DNA from: Meandrina meandrites
Taxonomy: Eukaryota > Cnidaria > Anthozoa > Scleractinia > Meandrinidae
Reading direction: 5' to 3'
Assembly: GCA_963693305.1 (NCBI GenBank)
Contig: OY855904.1
Coordinates: 50,319,761 to 50,383,760, forward strand
DNA: 64,000 nt
The position numbers and the translations under genes were made by a program. Numbering within the stretch: position 1 is the first letter of the stretch; every line of letters starts with the position of its first letter. Positions 36,967 through 46,700 of this stretch are shown here, piece after piece. A model generated the notes under the pieces. That model did not search any database. It was not told the origin of the DNA and was given only the letters and a program-made list of their open reading frames with translations.

Positions 36967-38283
36967 GGGTAAAGCATGCACAATCATGCTCCATCAGCAA
37001 ATGGTAGACCCGGAGGGAACCAGATTTGCAGGTATTTTTTCAATAGAACAAATGAATTGTCTACCAATTACGTTACAAGGAGGTTGCTCCAGTTAAACAA
37101 AAAGCCACAAAAAAAACTGTTAATACTTTCCCAACATTGTTTTTCCTTTCTTTTAATGCACAACCTTTAGAGTTTCACACCTTTCGACTTAAATGAAAAA
37201 CATAAATCCTAAACAATTCAAAGAAAACTAACATGTGGAACATTTAGCAAGCTGCTCTTTTGCTAAAGAAGATTTTTTTCGAACATTTTGGCTTTGCTAT
37301 CGATTCCAATGGCTCAACCATTGTGTGTCCAGAAAAGTGTTTAATAAAATACTAGTTTATTTTTTAGACGAGATTTAAAAGAAATTTAACCTGGATATTT
37401 ATTTGCAATCAGAATACTATTAGTATTTATTTAGCACCAGAATTATACAAAATATTTTCGAGTTTATGTTCATGAAATTAATGGAAAAAAATTAACAAAT
37501 AAAAAAAGTAATCCTCAAAATTTCAACCATAAGAAATAAAGTCAACATGTTTTAAAAAGTCACCTACAAAATTCATAATAATATAATATTATTCTTCCCT
37601 ATGTACAGTATTCTCAGCCTAAACATTTTGGGAATTAAACAATAATTTATTCTCTTTATACATACAGAATAATGTCCAAGAAAATGTCACTACTATATTT
37701 CGCAAAAGGTTGACAATATTCCTAAAGGATCTGAAGAAATATCTCCCCTGGAAACCTAATTTATCTGTTATTTAAATGCATTTTCTGAAATACTGAAGCT
37801 GAAAGGATGACTAAAACATCCCAATTTAGCAGTGTCAAAGTATTTTATTTTCTGCAGTCTGAATTTATGCCTAGCATACACTGTAGCTATCTATACAATT
37901 TTGTTGCCCCCCCCCAAACAAAAAAAACACACGTACCCCCTTAGTAAGACCGGTAAATAACGAGTGAACGTTCCAAAATAGAAACAACACCAACTTGCAT
38001 ACAAGGATAAAAATCTTGCTGCAATTATTTGCATCAACAATTATTATTTTGGCCAATACTATAACGACTGAATTGTGCTCATACTAAAATCTGCCTTCTA
38101 TGCACTCAACAGCAGATATTCAGTATATTTATCATCAGAATATACTATGTACATTATATAGTAAACGGCAATAAAGCTACTCTTCTAATTCTTGCAAATG
38201 GTTGAACCTAAGTGTAATATTTATACTCTTGTAATTGTCTCAAATGTTTATCCATAAATAACACAGCAGCTGATTGAAATGTT
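36967..38283. other. 3' flank of LARP6, no other gene seen
   Basis: AT-rich, with no coding sequence supported. It lies between converging GRAMD (+) and LARP6 (-) transcripts and probably holds the LARP6 3' UTR. A short C-run is at about 37907. Confidence 0.45.
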
Positions 38284-39648
38284 CTAAGCAACTGCGACAA
38301 GAGGCCTGCCTCGTCCTAGACCAGTGTGAAACCCTCTTGTTCCATCAGGTCCTTTAGGAAGTCGTTCAACGCCTTCCAACTGAATCATCCGGTGACGGGG
38401 GCTGGTGGAGTCGACCAGTGGGCTCTTATGAGGGGAATGACCACTGTTTGGTGATCCAAACTTGCGACGCTGCGACCATGGGCTGTTGGGTGCACTGTTG
38501 CTTCCTTCCTTCACCACAATGTTTCCCAGCTTCCTGGGCAGTTCTGGACTACTCTGGGGTGACCGCCGGCCAATGGTTCGCGGGCTGCCCGTGGGGGAGC
38601 CAGCCCTGTCTGGAGTATGGTTAGCCCCGTTTAGTCGGCGTCGACAGCTACTGAATGATGAGTAAGAGTTATCTGTGTCTGAGGAACATGAACTTGAAAA
38701 ACTATCATCTGAATTCCTGCCCTTCAGCTCTTGAACCCGATTGTTCTTCTTTCTGTTCCGGCGTTTCTTTGTTGACTCATCGTGTTCCTCGTCCGAATCT
38801 CGCCCAACATCGCTTCCCTTGTCTTTCGATTTCGTCTTAGACTTTGACTTCTCCTTTTTGGGACCTTGCTTGCCAAGTTCCACAACTTTCATCCCTCCCT
38901 CCTTCGACATTTCACTACAAGCACGGGCAGCAGCCGCCATGGTTTCAAACGCCACGACAGCAGTCGTCTCATTCTCGAGCTCCGGATGCTTGGTAAAATA
39001 TGGCTTTAAATCGACAGGGATTGCTTTTCCTGGGCGAATGATGCGGATTAATTCAATTTCCCCACATTTGGAGAAGATTTCGCTCACACTTTCCATTGTG
39101 GCGTTTTCAAGATGAGTGACCACAACAGTTCTTCCCGGATTACGTTCGAGAAGCTCCGAAGGAAGTGGCACATTCCTCTTCACCTTCGTCTTTTCTGAAT
39201 TCATTGAAAGATCTTTGGATTTTTCCAAGGCTTCGGCAACTACTCTGTAATCCTTTGTTAGCGTCTTCACTTTTTTGAACGACGTTATAAGCTTCAAATT
39301 GACGTACCCCTCTTTGTTTCGACGGACATGCTTCAGTAAGAAGGCATCTTTAGCCAGATTATCATCGCCTAAGTAAAACTCAACTTGGAAGACGATTTTC
39401 TCAGCCAATTCCTCGCTGGGAGGTTGAAAAGGTTCAACGCCATCTTTAACGTCGTTATCGGAGTGGGAATCGATAGGAGAGTGTTGAAATTTGCGATCGA
39501 CTTCATCTTCTGAATGGGATGAACCAGCAACGTCATGATCCGAACAAGCAGTGAATATTTCTTCGCCGTTTATCAGTAATTTCGGTGAAGCGTCAACTTT
39601 TTCGGCGACTGTTCCCTGTAAAGACTCTTCTCTCTGATCGTCAGCCAT
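38284..39648 (-). CDS. LARP6: La-related protein 6 (LARP6), intronless
   Basis: 454 residues in one exon. Residues about 77-160 form the La motif (SEELAEKIVFQVEFYLGDDN, LLKHVRRNKEGYVNLKLITS), followed by an RRM-like domain at about 172-265 (RTVVVTHLENATMESVSEIF, CGEIELIRIIRPG, TTAVVAFETMAAA). Together these make the La module. A Lys/Ser-rich linker follows. The C-terminus carries the SUZ-C/LSA-type motif seen in LARP6 proteins (SPWSQRRKFG ... RLPKGPDGTRGF), close to the end as expected. Vertebrate LARP6 binds a 5' stem-loop of collagen mRNAs and controls their translation; the cnidarian target is unknown. Human LARP6 is 491 residues, so this is near full length. The start is the first ATG in the frame, in a good context (AAAGATGGC). 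Confidence 0.95.
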   Translation of the reverse strand: MADDQREESLQGTVAEKVDASPKLLINGEEIFTACSDHDVAGSSHSEDEVDRKFQHSPIDSHSDNDVKDGVEPFQPPSEELAEKIVFQVEFYLGDDNLAKDAFLLKHVRRNKEGYVNLKLITSFKKVKTLTKDYRVVAEALEKSKDLSMNSEKTKVKRNVPLPSELLERNPGRTVVVTHLENATMESVSEIFSKCGEIELIRIIRPGKAIPVDLKPYFTKHPELENETTAVVAFETMAAAARACSEMSKEGGMKVVELGKQGPKKEKSKSKTKSKDKGSDVGRDSDEEHDESTKKRRNRKKNNRVQELKGRNSDDSFSSSCSSDTDNSYSSFSSCRRRLNGANHTPDRAGSPTGSPRTIGRRSPQSSPELPRKLGNIVVKEGSNSAPNSPWSQRRKFGSPNSGHSPHKSPLVDSTSPRHRMIQLEGVERLPKGPDGTRGFHTGLGRGRPLVAVA

Positions 39649-39830
39649 CTTTAGGAATAAAGGAAAGAGGCAGATGGCCCGTCAGATGAATCTTTCAAAC
39701 GCCTGGCAATCTCGCACGAAACTAGTGAGCACAATTAGTTCCGCCGCCATTTTTATAAGCCTCACGTGGCTCAAGTATGTTATGACGTAAGAACAAACTA
39801 TTCTTTCACTTCCGGTCGTTCTGCAAAGCC
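39649..39830 (-). promoter_or_regulatory. LARP6 upstream region with YY1-, E-box- and CRE-like sites
   Basis: GCCGCCATTTTT (39743-39754) matches a YY1 site, CACGTG (39763-39768) an E-box, and TGACGTAA (39783-39790) a CRE/ATF half-palindrome, all within 50 bp and 95-142 bp upstream of the start codon. Motif matches only. Confidence 0.4.
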
Positions 39831-41387
39831 CTTTCACCTTTTTCTGACAAAAAAATCATACGGTTATTTATACATCGCTATAAATATTTCGTTTCGTCTC
39901 AGTCTTGAATAATTCAAACGTGTTATGTATTCAAAAATACTATCTGAACATGACGAAAATATCGCCACGATGCGAGGACGTGACTTCGCTCACGAGAAGA
40001 GTTGAGACGTTTTTCAAGACACGTTGAATATAAGTTTACACGTTTCACAAAACGTGTCATCCAATGTCAGCCTATATTTGAACTTTGTTTCACGAATGCG
40101 TCGGATGACAAAACACACAAAAAGTGAAAATAAACGTCTCTAAAATTTCACGCCGCTGTCTACTCTTCCTTATGTTTAGAAATAAAACACATCAGACCAC
40201 AAAATTTCGTCATCAAAGTATTTTAAACTCGATTTAAACAAACTGATTCAAAAGAAGACCTCATAATAATGAAATAAAAGACAATAGAGTGAATTCTAAA
40301 GAAGGATTAAGTTTTGTAAATATTTAACTTAGGTGATGCAAGTCCATGAAATATTGCGTTACGCAAAATAATATAAAAATATCACGTCCAAATTCTACGT
40401 TTCATACGAATTTTGCTGAATATGATGCTTTAAGGTTCAATTTCTTCGGGGTTTTCCCTGCAAAAACAACCGTTTGCCAAATTTTCCGTTTTGGATAGTT
40501 GTCACCCTCCTCGGGGCTATGAATGACAAACGAGTGTTTCTAAACCCTTTCGAACTGAGAGAGTGGAATATTGAATTTTTCCTTTCGTTTACAACATCAC
40601 TAAATGCACCGTCAAGCAGATGATATCCGGCAAATTAGCCGGGCAAATTAGTCAACAAGAGGAACGTCAGCTTGCGTTGATCAAACAAAGGGATATTACC
40701 TTATTCATTAGTCTGTACAACAAAATTCACCGAGCAGTTGAAAGTGAAAGAAATTCTGTTCTCTGAACATTTTACAGAAAATTTTTTCAGCAAGATGTGC
40801 TCTACGGCTTCCCTCCAATAAACTGCGCGTTCGTGTCCATCGATATCCCCGCTGACCCTAAATGGCATACCATCTATGAAATGACACTGAATAGCATCAT
40901 TTTAAATATTTGGATGGCCTGCGAAATGTGCGGATTATTTTCTAAATATTTAAATTCATGCTCATGCCAGCATTTTCTCCTCGCGCGCTCAATTCGCACG
41001 CACGTATAAAAAACAAATGTTTGACTGTTCCGAGATTCGATCGAACGCCCACATATTTGCGACTAAACAAAACAAGAACGCAAGCTAGTCGCTACACTGG
41101 TACGCCTGTTCTGAGGTTTACCACGAAGATCGCATCGGAACTGCTACTCATCGACATTTTTCGCATTATTACTTTTAAAGTCCGTTCAGTTTTTTTTAAT
41201 ATCATATTACAGTCTGTATAACACGCCTCCACAGCTTGTTCAGTAGGCCTGATGGCTTCTGCTTTTAATACACAGAGCTCACGTATTTTGTGAACTGCCC
41301 GACCACATTCAAAGGTTTTGATTAGAGCAACTTCTTTCGTTTTTTTATCGACATGCTTTGAAACAATGTTATCTTTGTGCTAAAAAA
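39831..41387. other. intergenic, no supported gene
   Basis: Between the divergent LARP6 and the small gene at 41388. Open frames here are short, resemble no family and lack splice context. Confidence 0.45.
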
Positions 41388-41996
41388 ATGGCAGATGACC
41401 CCGGAAAAGATGCTATCGAGAATCTGACATTAAGTAAAAGCAGAAGGACTTCTAAACGTGGTTTCAGCTATTCAGGAATAAGCTTAACTCTTAAGAGTTC
41501 CGTAAGTGGGAAAGGAAGCATATAAGATAAGTTTTTAGTGTTTCCTTTTAGCTGTGTAGTTATACAGTATAAACAGATTGCTGAAAGGGAAATCATGATC
41601 TAAACTTGAAAACACGTAGGGTGAAAAAACATTTCCGTTTAAAATGTTATTCATCGAGTGTTTACGTCCCGCTCCGTTGAAGCATAACAAAACGCGAAGC
41701 TAAACTGCAAGTTATATTTTTATATATTTCAGTAATCATTCAGATATGTTTGAGAAGTGAAGTGTGTTAATAAATCAATCCTGAGCTCTTCCCGTTTTAT
41801 AGGAACAGTGTTCCTGATGAATATATACCTTTTTTATTTCTAGTGGCCTGATGAGAAAGCCGCCTCTCACAGAACTTTGAATAGCTGGAAAAAAATCTTA
41901 AAATTCACTCAGTGTGTCCGTATTCTGCTGCGTATTCTTCGTGATTTGAGGCTGAAAACGTTCTTAAGACGTTCTTTAGTTTCATGCCAGTTATAG
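41388..41996 (+). CDS. possible small two-exon gene, 88 aa, unknown
   Basis: Exon 1 (41388-41501) opens ATG GCA GAT GAC in good context and ends TCC|GTAAGT. Exon 2 (41844-41996) follows TTTCTAG and runs to TAG, in phase. The product is 88 residues and basic: a Ser/Lys-rich N-terminal half (MADDPGKDAIENLTLSKSRR...) and a second half of Arg/Leu-rich helix-like sequence (CVRILLRILRDLRLKTF). I do not recognise it. The last 17 or so codons lie inside the left arm of an inverted-repeat element (41938-42490), so this end is transposon-derived or the true gene splices elsewhere. Moderate support from splice sites only. Confidence 0.4.
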
Positions 41997-42490
41997 TATT
42001 TCATTAAATAAACGGGGGCGAAACCAGGAAACGTATCAAACAGCATTGTTCGCCGAATACATGTGATGTATCAAGTTGCTCTTGACATGCTTGCGCGGCC
42101 TGCTCACTGTGATCTGTTAGACCAAAGTTTTGCATAGTATATATACTACTTATTTTACAAAAAATTAAAACAAATGGGCAAAATCTAGACGTTCTCCGAC
42201 TTTCAGCCCGGGGTATTGTTCTTATAATTTCATAGCATGCTAAGAACATACCCCAGGCTGAGAGTCGGAGAACGTCTTTATTTTTCCAATTTGTTTTAAT
42301 TTCTTGTTAAATGAGCAGTATCAAAAATGCATAACTGTAGTCTAACAGTACAATTAACTCCTTAACATTAACAATGTTGTTTTCCTATTGCATGATACAC
42401 TATGTAGAACATGTCAGTTTGTAGCCCAACGTTTTGTCTTAGACTTGCAACATGAAACTTAAGAACGTCTTCAGCCTCAAATCGTAAAAA
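41938..42490. mobile_element. TIR element with a nested 89 bp hairpin
   Basis: The left end GATTTGAGGCTGAAAACG...CTTAAGA...AGTTTCATG is mirrored by CATGAAACTTAAGAACG...TTCAGCCTCAAATC on the right. Inside, 42188-42276 is a hairpin (GACGTTCTCCGACT...AGTCGGAGAACGTC; CCGGGGTAT/ATACCCCAGG). Confidence 0.7.
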
Positions 42491-43736
42491 AATAAATAAA
42501 ACGCTCAGCCACAGCCCCCCAAAATTGGACGTTCTTATAAAAAGAGAGTGTACTTAGCCGGGGAACGTTTCAGAGCTCTCCACAATCAGCCACTTAAAGG
42601 CAAATGTATATCATGAGAACAGATAAAGAAGATGGAAATCGATATATTATTTGCGGTCCAGATAACTTGAAAAATATGAATCGTACAATTTGACCAAGTG
42701 TGTTCAATCCAGGTGTACAACCTCGTTTGTCTTTCTGTAATGCCCTTTGTTCCACTTGGAACTGCTAAAGGATGAAGTCAAGTCAATTTTTTGTTCATTA
42801 GTGGACATCGAGTTTGTTTCGTTACTGAAACAAGACAAAACAAAACAGAAGAAAAAAAGCGGCTCGATGTTCTTATATCTGGACATCACTCACCAGTTAT
42901 TACGGAAACTCGCTCACTAGTACACAAAGTCACTAGTCCCGGAAACCAGAGTATCATTTTACGTTCAGTAAAGAGACTTAAAATTGAGTCAAGTTAATTT
43001 TATTAACATTCACCGTTTTTGACGGTCAATATCGCATATTATGTGTGTATTTTATGTGTTTTATTACATTTATCTTTACTTTATACTATACTTTATCTTT
43101 ATTTATCACATTTAAAAAAAAACAGAATGAGCGTTTAACAAAAATAAAGTTTTAAAATAGTTCCAGTAACATCCAGCTGGAATAAATAGTATTTTGTAAA
43201 TTAAAAAACAATTCGTTCCTACGAAAACTACTATGCTGTGTCGACTAGATTTTTTTACTCTCTACGGACTCCAGTTAGACGGCTATGAGCCTACTAGCAA
43301 TGAGCCTACTAGCAAATTGCCAACGAGGCACAACTAAATTGACTATTGTTCATAGAAAACGAGGGCAAATAGTCTAATTGTTTAATTCGTGGACGCTATA
43401 AAGAATATAACAGTCACAAAACTTCACAAGTTTGGGTATTTTAGCCAAAGATCAAAATAACTTCTTCAAAGGTGAACGCGCCCGGGATCTATCAGTGAAT
43501 GTTAAAACTCAAGTGCATCGCTCTAACTGTTACTTTTGAAAATAACGCCCTGGAGATCTATTCTGAATTTAGTCCAGCATGTACATTGATTGGCTTGTCA
43601 CAGATTTAGTAAGCATACTCCATGTTACGCACTCCTGCCTGTCCTTTGTATCACTGTTTTTTTATTAGGCTTATGATATCTAACGAGAAGGCACGCCCGT
43701 CCCAGACCGTCCCAGTTGATCCCCTATACAAAGAGC
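42491..43736. other. intergenic, no supported gene
   Basis: AT-rich, with short repeats (TGAGCCTACTAGCAA duplicated at about 43286). No exon could be supported. The right part is the 3' flank of the dehydrogenase gene. Confidence 0.45.
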
Positions 43737-46700
43737 TTAAGGCTCTGAAGGCTCAACACAAACTCTGTAAAATGTTTGCTGTTTGGCGAGTTCTAAAGCT
43801 GCTTCGAAATCTGTCAGTTTGAAAGGTTGACTAAAGAGTTCTTCATACGGATATTTATTACAGGTTCTGGACAGAAAGGCGACACCTTCATCCAGGTGTT
43901 TGGGACCATAGTTGTGTATTCCTGAACAAAAACAAACAAACAAAAAAAACAAACAATCAAAACAAAAACGAAAGTAAGGCACCTCTAACTATGGTTGAAC
44001 GTGTTATTTGATTGGCTGAAAAATAAACCAATAACTGAATACAATGGAATACCGATTTCTCGAATAACCAAGGGACACAAAAAGGTTGCTAGAAATTTGA
44101 ATTTCACTGTAATCTCATTCTTGCCTTTTTATTCCATTTTCTGGATGAATAATAAAAGAGAAACAGCTTTGCCCATTCATTTTGTTCATCCACAGTCATG
44201 TTAGAGAAAAATCATCCTAACTTTATCAGAAATGACATCAAGGCTGTTGTAACAGAGGGCGATTCTGAATGACAATCTTTTTCAGTGAAGCCTCAAGTAG
44301 TCAATAAGCACTTTAAAAAGTATATTTTCAATTGATGTCATCATTGAACAAGCAAAAAAAAAAAGACTGTCGTATCTCAATTCTAAAGCACATAGCACTC
44401 GACAATGCCTGATCTAGAGAAGGGGCTGGTACCTGCACATCCCTGCCCCCTTATGCCTGAGAAATAAAAAGCTGAAAGGGCTGAAGAGGTCAGCCTCCCC
44501 CCCCCCCCCCCCCCCCCCCGCCCTCTCCCACAACATTATTTGAGCAGTAAAGGCCCACCTTGACTTTGGCACTCTGGGCCCATTTTATGAGTAACAAAGG
44601 GCCCATTGCGATTTCACCTCCTTCAACCCCCACTCCCTCCCCTATCATTTGAGTCCCTCTAGATTCACCACTGCTTCACAATGACAGCTGAACAAGGCTG
44701 TTAACACTGCGCTTTGGTAAATATAAGAGAAATTGACTCCTCACCTTTTATGGTGATGCACTTTCGTATGATTTGCTCACCAGTCACATCCATCTTGGAA
44801 TCTGGATGCACCATGCCGACAAGCACGTACACTCCCCCGGGTCGAAGGAGCTTTATTCCATCTGGTATTACACCAGGAACTCCACAAACCTATTAATTAA
44901 GTGACGTAAAACATATATTTGATTACAATCTTTGTAATTACTGTGCCATTTAATAACACACAAACTCTTGAGTAAAACCCAGCTAATTATTGCTTTTTGC
45001 TGCTGACAACAATCATAATTATGGCAACAGCCAATGAACCATGAAAAACAGACAGACAATTACAACCGGAAGACATGACCCTTTGAATCAGTTGAAGTGA
45101 TCTTCTCTTTCCTTAGAGGTCTGCCTAAATGGTTCATGGCAGCAAAAAACATTTAACCATTGATCGAGCAGAGTTTTTCAGTCATTAAAAAGTGCAGGAA
45201 CTAATAGTACCAGATGAATGATGGCAGCGAAAAACATAACTGTTGATCAAGCAGAGTTTGCCAGTCTTGAAAAGTGCAGTAACTTATAGTACCAGATGAT
45301 TGATGGCAGTGAAAAACATAACTGTTGATCAAGCAGAGTTTGCCAGTCATTGAAAAGTGCAGTAACTTATAGTACCAGATGATTGATGGCAGCGAAAAAC
45401 ATAACTGTTGATCAAGCAGAGTTTGCCAGTCATTGAAAAGTGCAGTAACTTATAGTACCAGATGATTGATGGCAGCCAAACACATATTAACCATTGATCG
45501 AGCAGAGTTTGCCAGTCATTGAAAAGCGCAGTAACTAATATCAACCATAAAATAAAAAAACATCATGATTGAGCTTGTACCCAGGTATATGCTGCACGAT
45601 GGTTAGTAAACAGTTTACTTACTTCTATTATCACATCAACAGAGTTGTCATGGAGACCACTCGAAGCATGCTCGCCTATAAATGAGGATACAAAGTTACT
45701 TGACGATGGGTAATTTTATTGACTTCTAATTCCCTAGCATTATATAAGCTGTATAGTAAAGGATTAAAAAATAAAAAGCCCCCCCCCCCTCTTTTCGAGA
45801 CCTTCCAAGGGGGAGGGTGCCTAATTATTAGAGGGGGGGGGGGGGCTTATTTCCAACCATAAATCAGTTATGGTACACATAGAAGGTATGAAGTAGAGAC
45901 TATCTAAGTGACTTACTATTTAAGTGTTATTAAGTAACACATTTTCCAACAAGGCCTATAATAAAGAGTAAAGGTGGTTCATAAATAAGTACAAACTTTA
46001 AAAAATTAACTTCCAGAGGAAGGCTTTTAGAGAGAGGCTTTCTATCTTCAGTGCCATGCATGCTTAATTCCCGCATGGTTTCTGGGCTTGGTCAAGTTAA
46101 GATGATAGGAAAAACCTCTGGAAGCCAAGGGCAGTAGAATCTGTTATCTTCAACTATAACCTGTCTAACCTGTTGTGACAGGAATGCCACCAAACTTCTG
46201 AACCATTTCCAATCTCTTGGGATTGATGTCGGAACAGAAAACTTTACTGAAGCCAGCTTCATGAAGAAGTGCACAGCCATAAATCCCGAGAAGACCGCAT
46301 CCCTACAGTTTTACAAGATAGTGCATATATTAAGTATCAGATGGTTTTTGAAGGCTTAATTATGTGCTATTTAGACTACAGGTAACTAATTACAGAGGCA
46401 ATGCAGTCATGTTGTGACTCTGGGTACCCTGTGGTTTCCAACTTTTCCACTACGCACAGTCTGCACTAACTGACAAGAACAGTTTACCTGAATAACAGCA
46501 ACTGTGTCTCGAAAAGGATTTTTTCCGACAAGTCCAGATACTGCATTCACCATAGTTGCCAGTGCACAGTTCACTGGAGAGGCTATCTTGTTGTTTACAT
46601 GATCAGGGATTTTTACGACATGTGTTCCACTGTGGAGGATGATATGAGACACATAACATCCATTCAGTTGAGATTCTTCTGTGATAGGCGAGTGACCATA

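Noticed and set aside
38741..39115. 124-codon plus-strand open frame
   Set aside because: Antisense to LARP6; no recognisable protein.
43622..43822. 66-codon plus-strand frame at the dehydrogenase 3' end
   Set aside because: Overlaps the well-supported last exon on the other strand.
45136..45545. CRISPR array
   Set aside because: Units are contiguous 83 bp tandem repeats without unique spacers, inside an intron of an animal gene.
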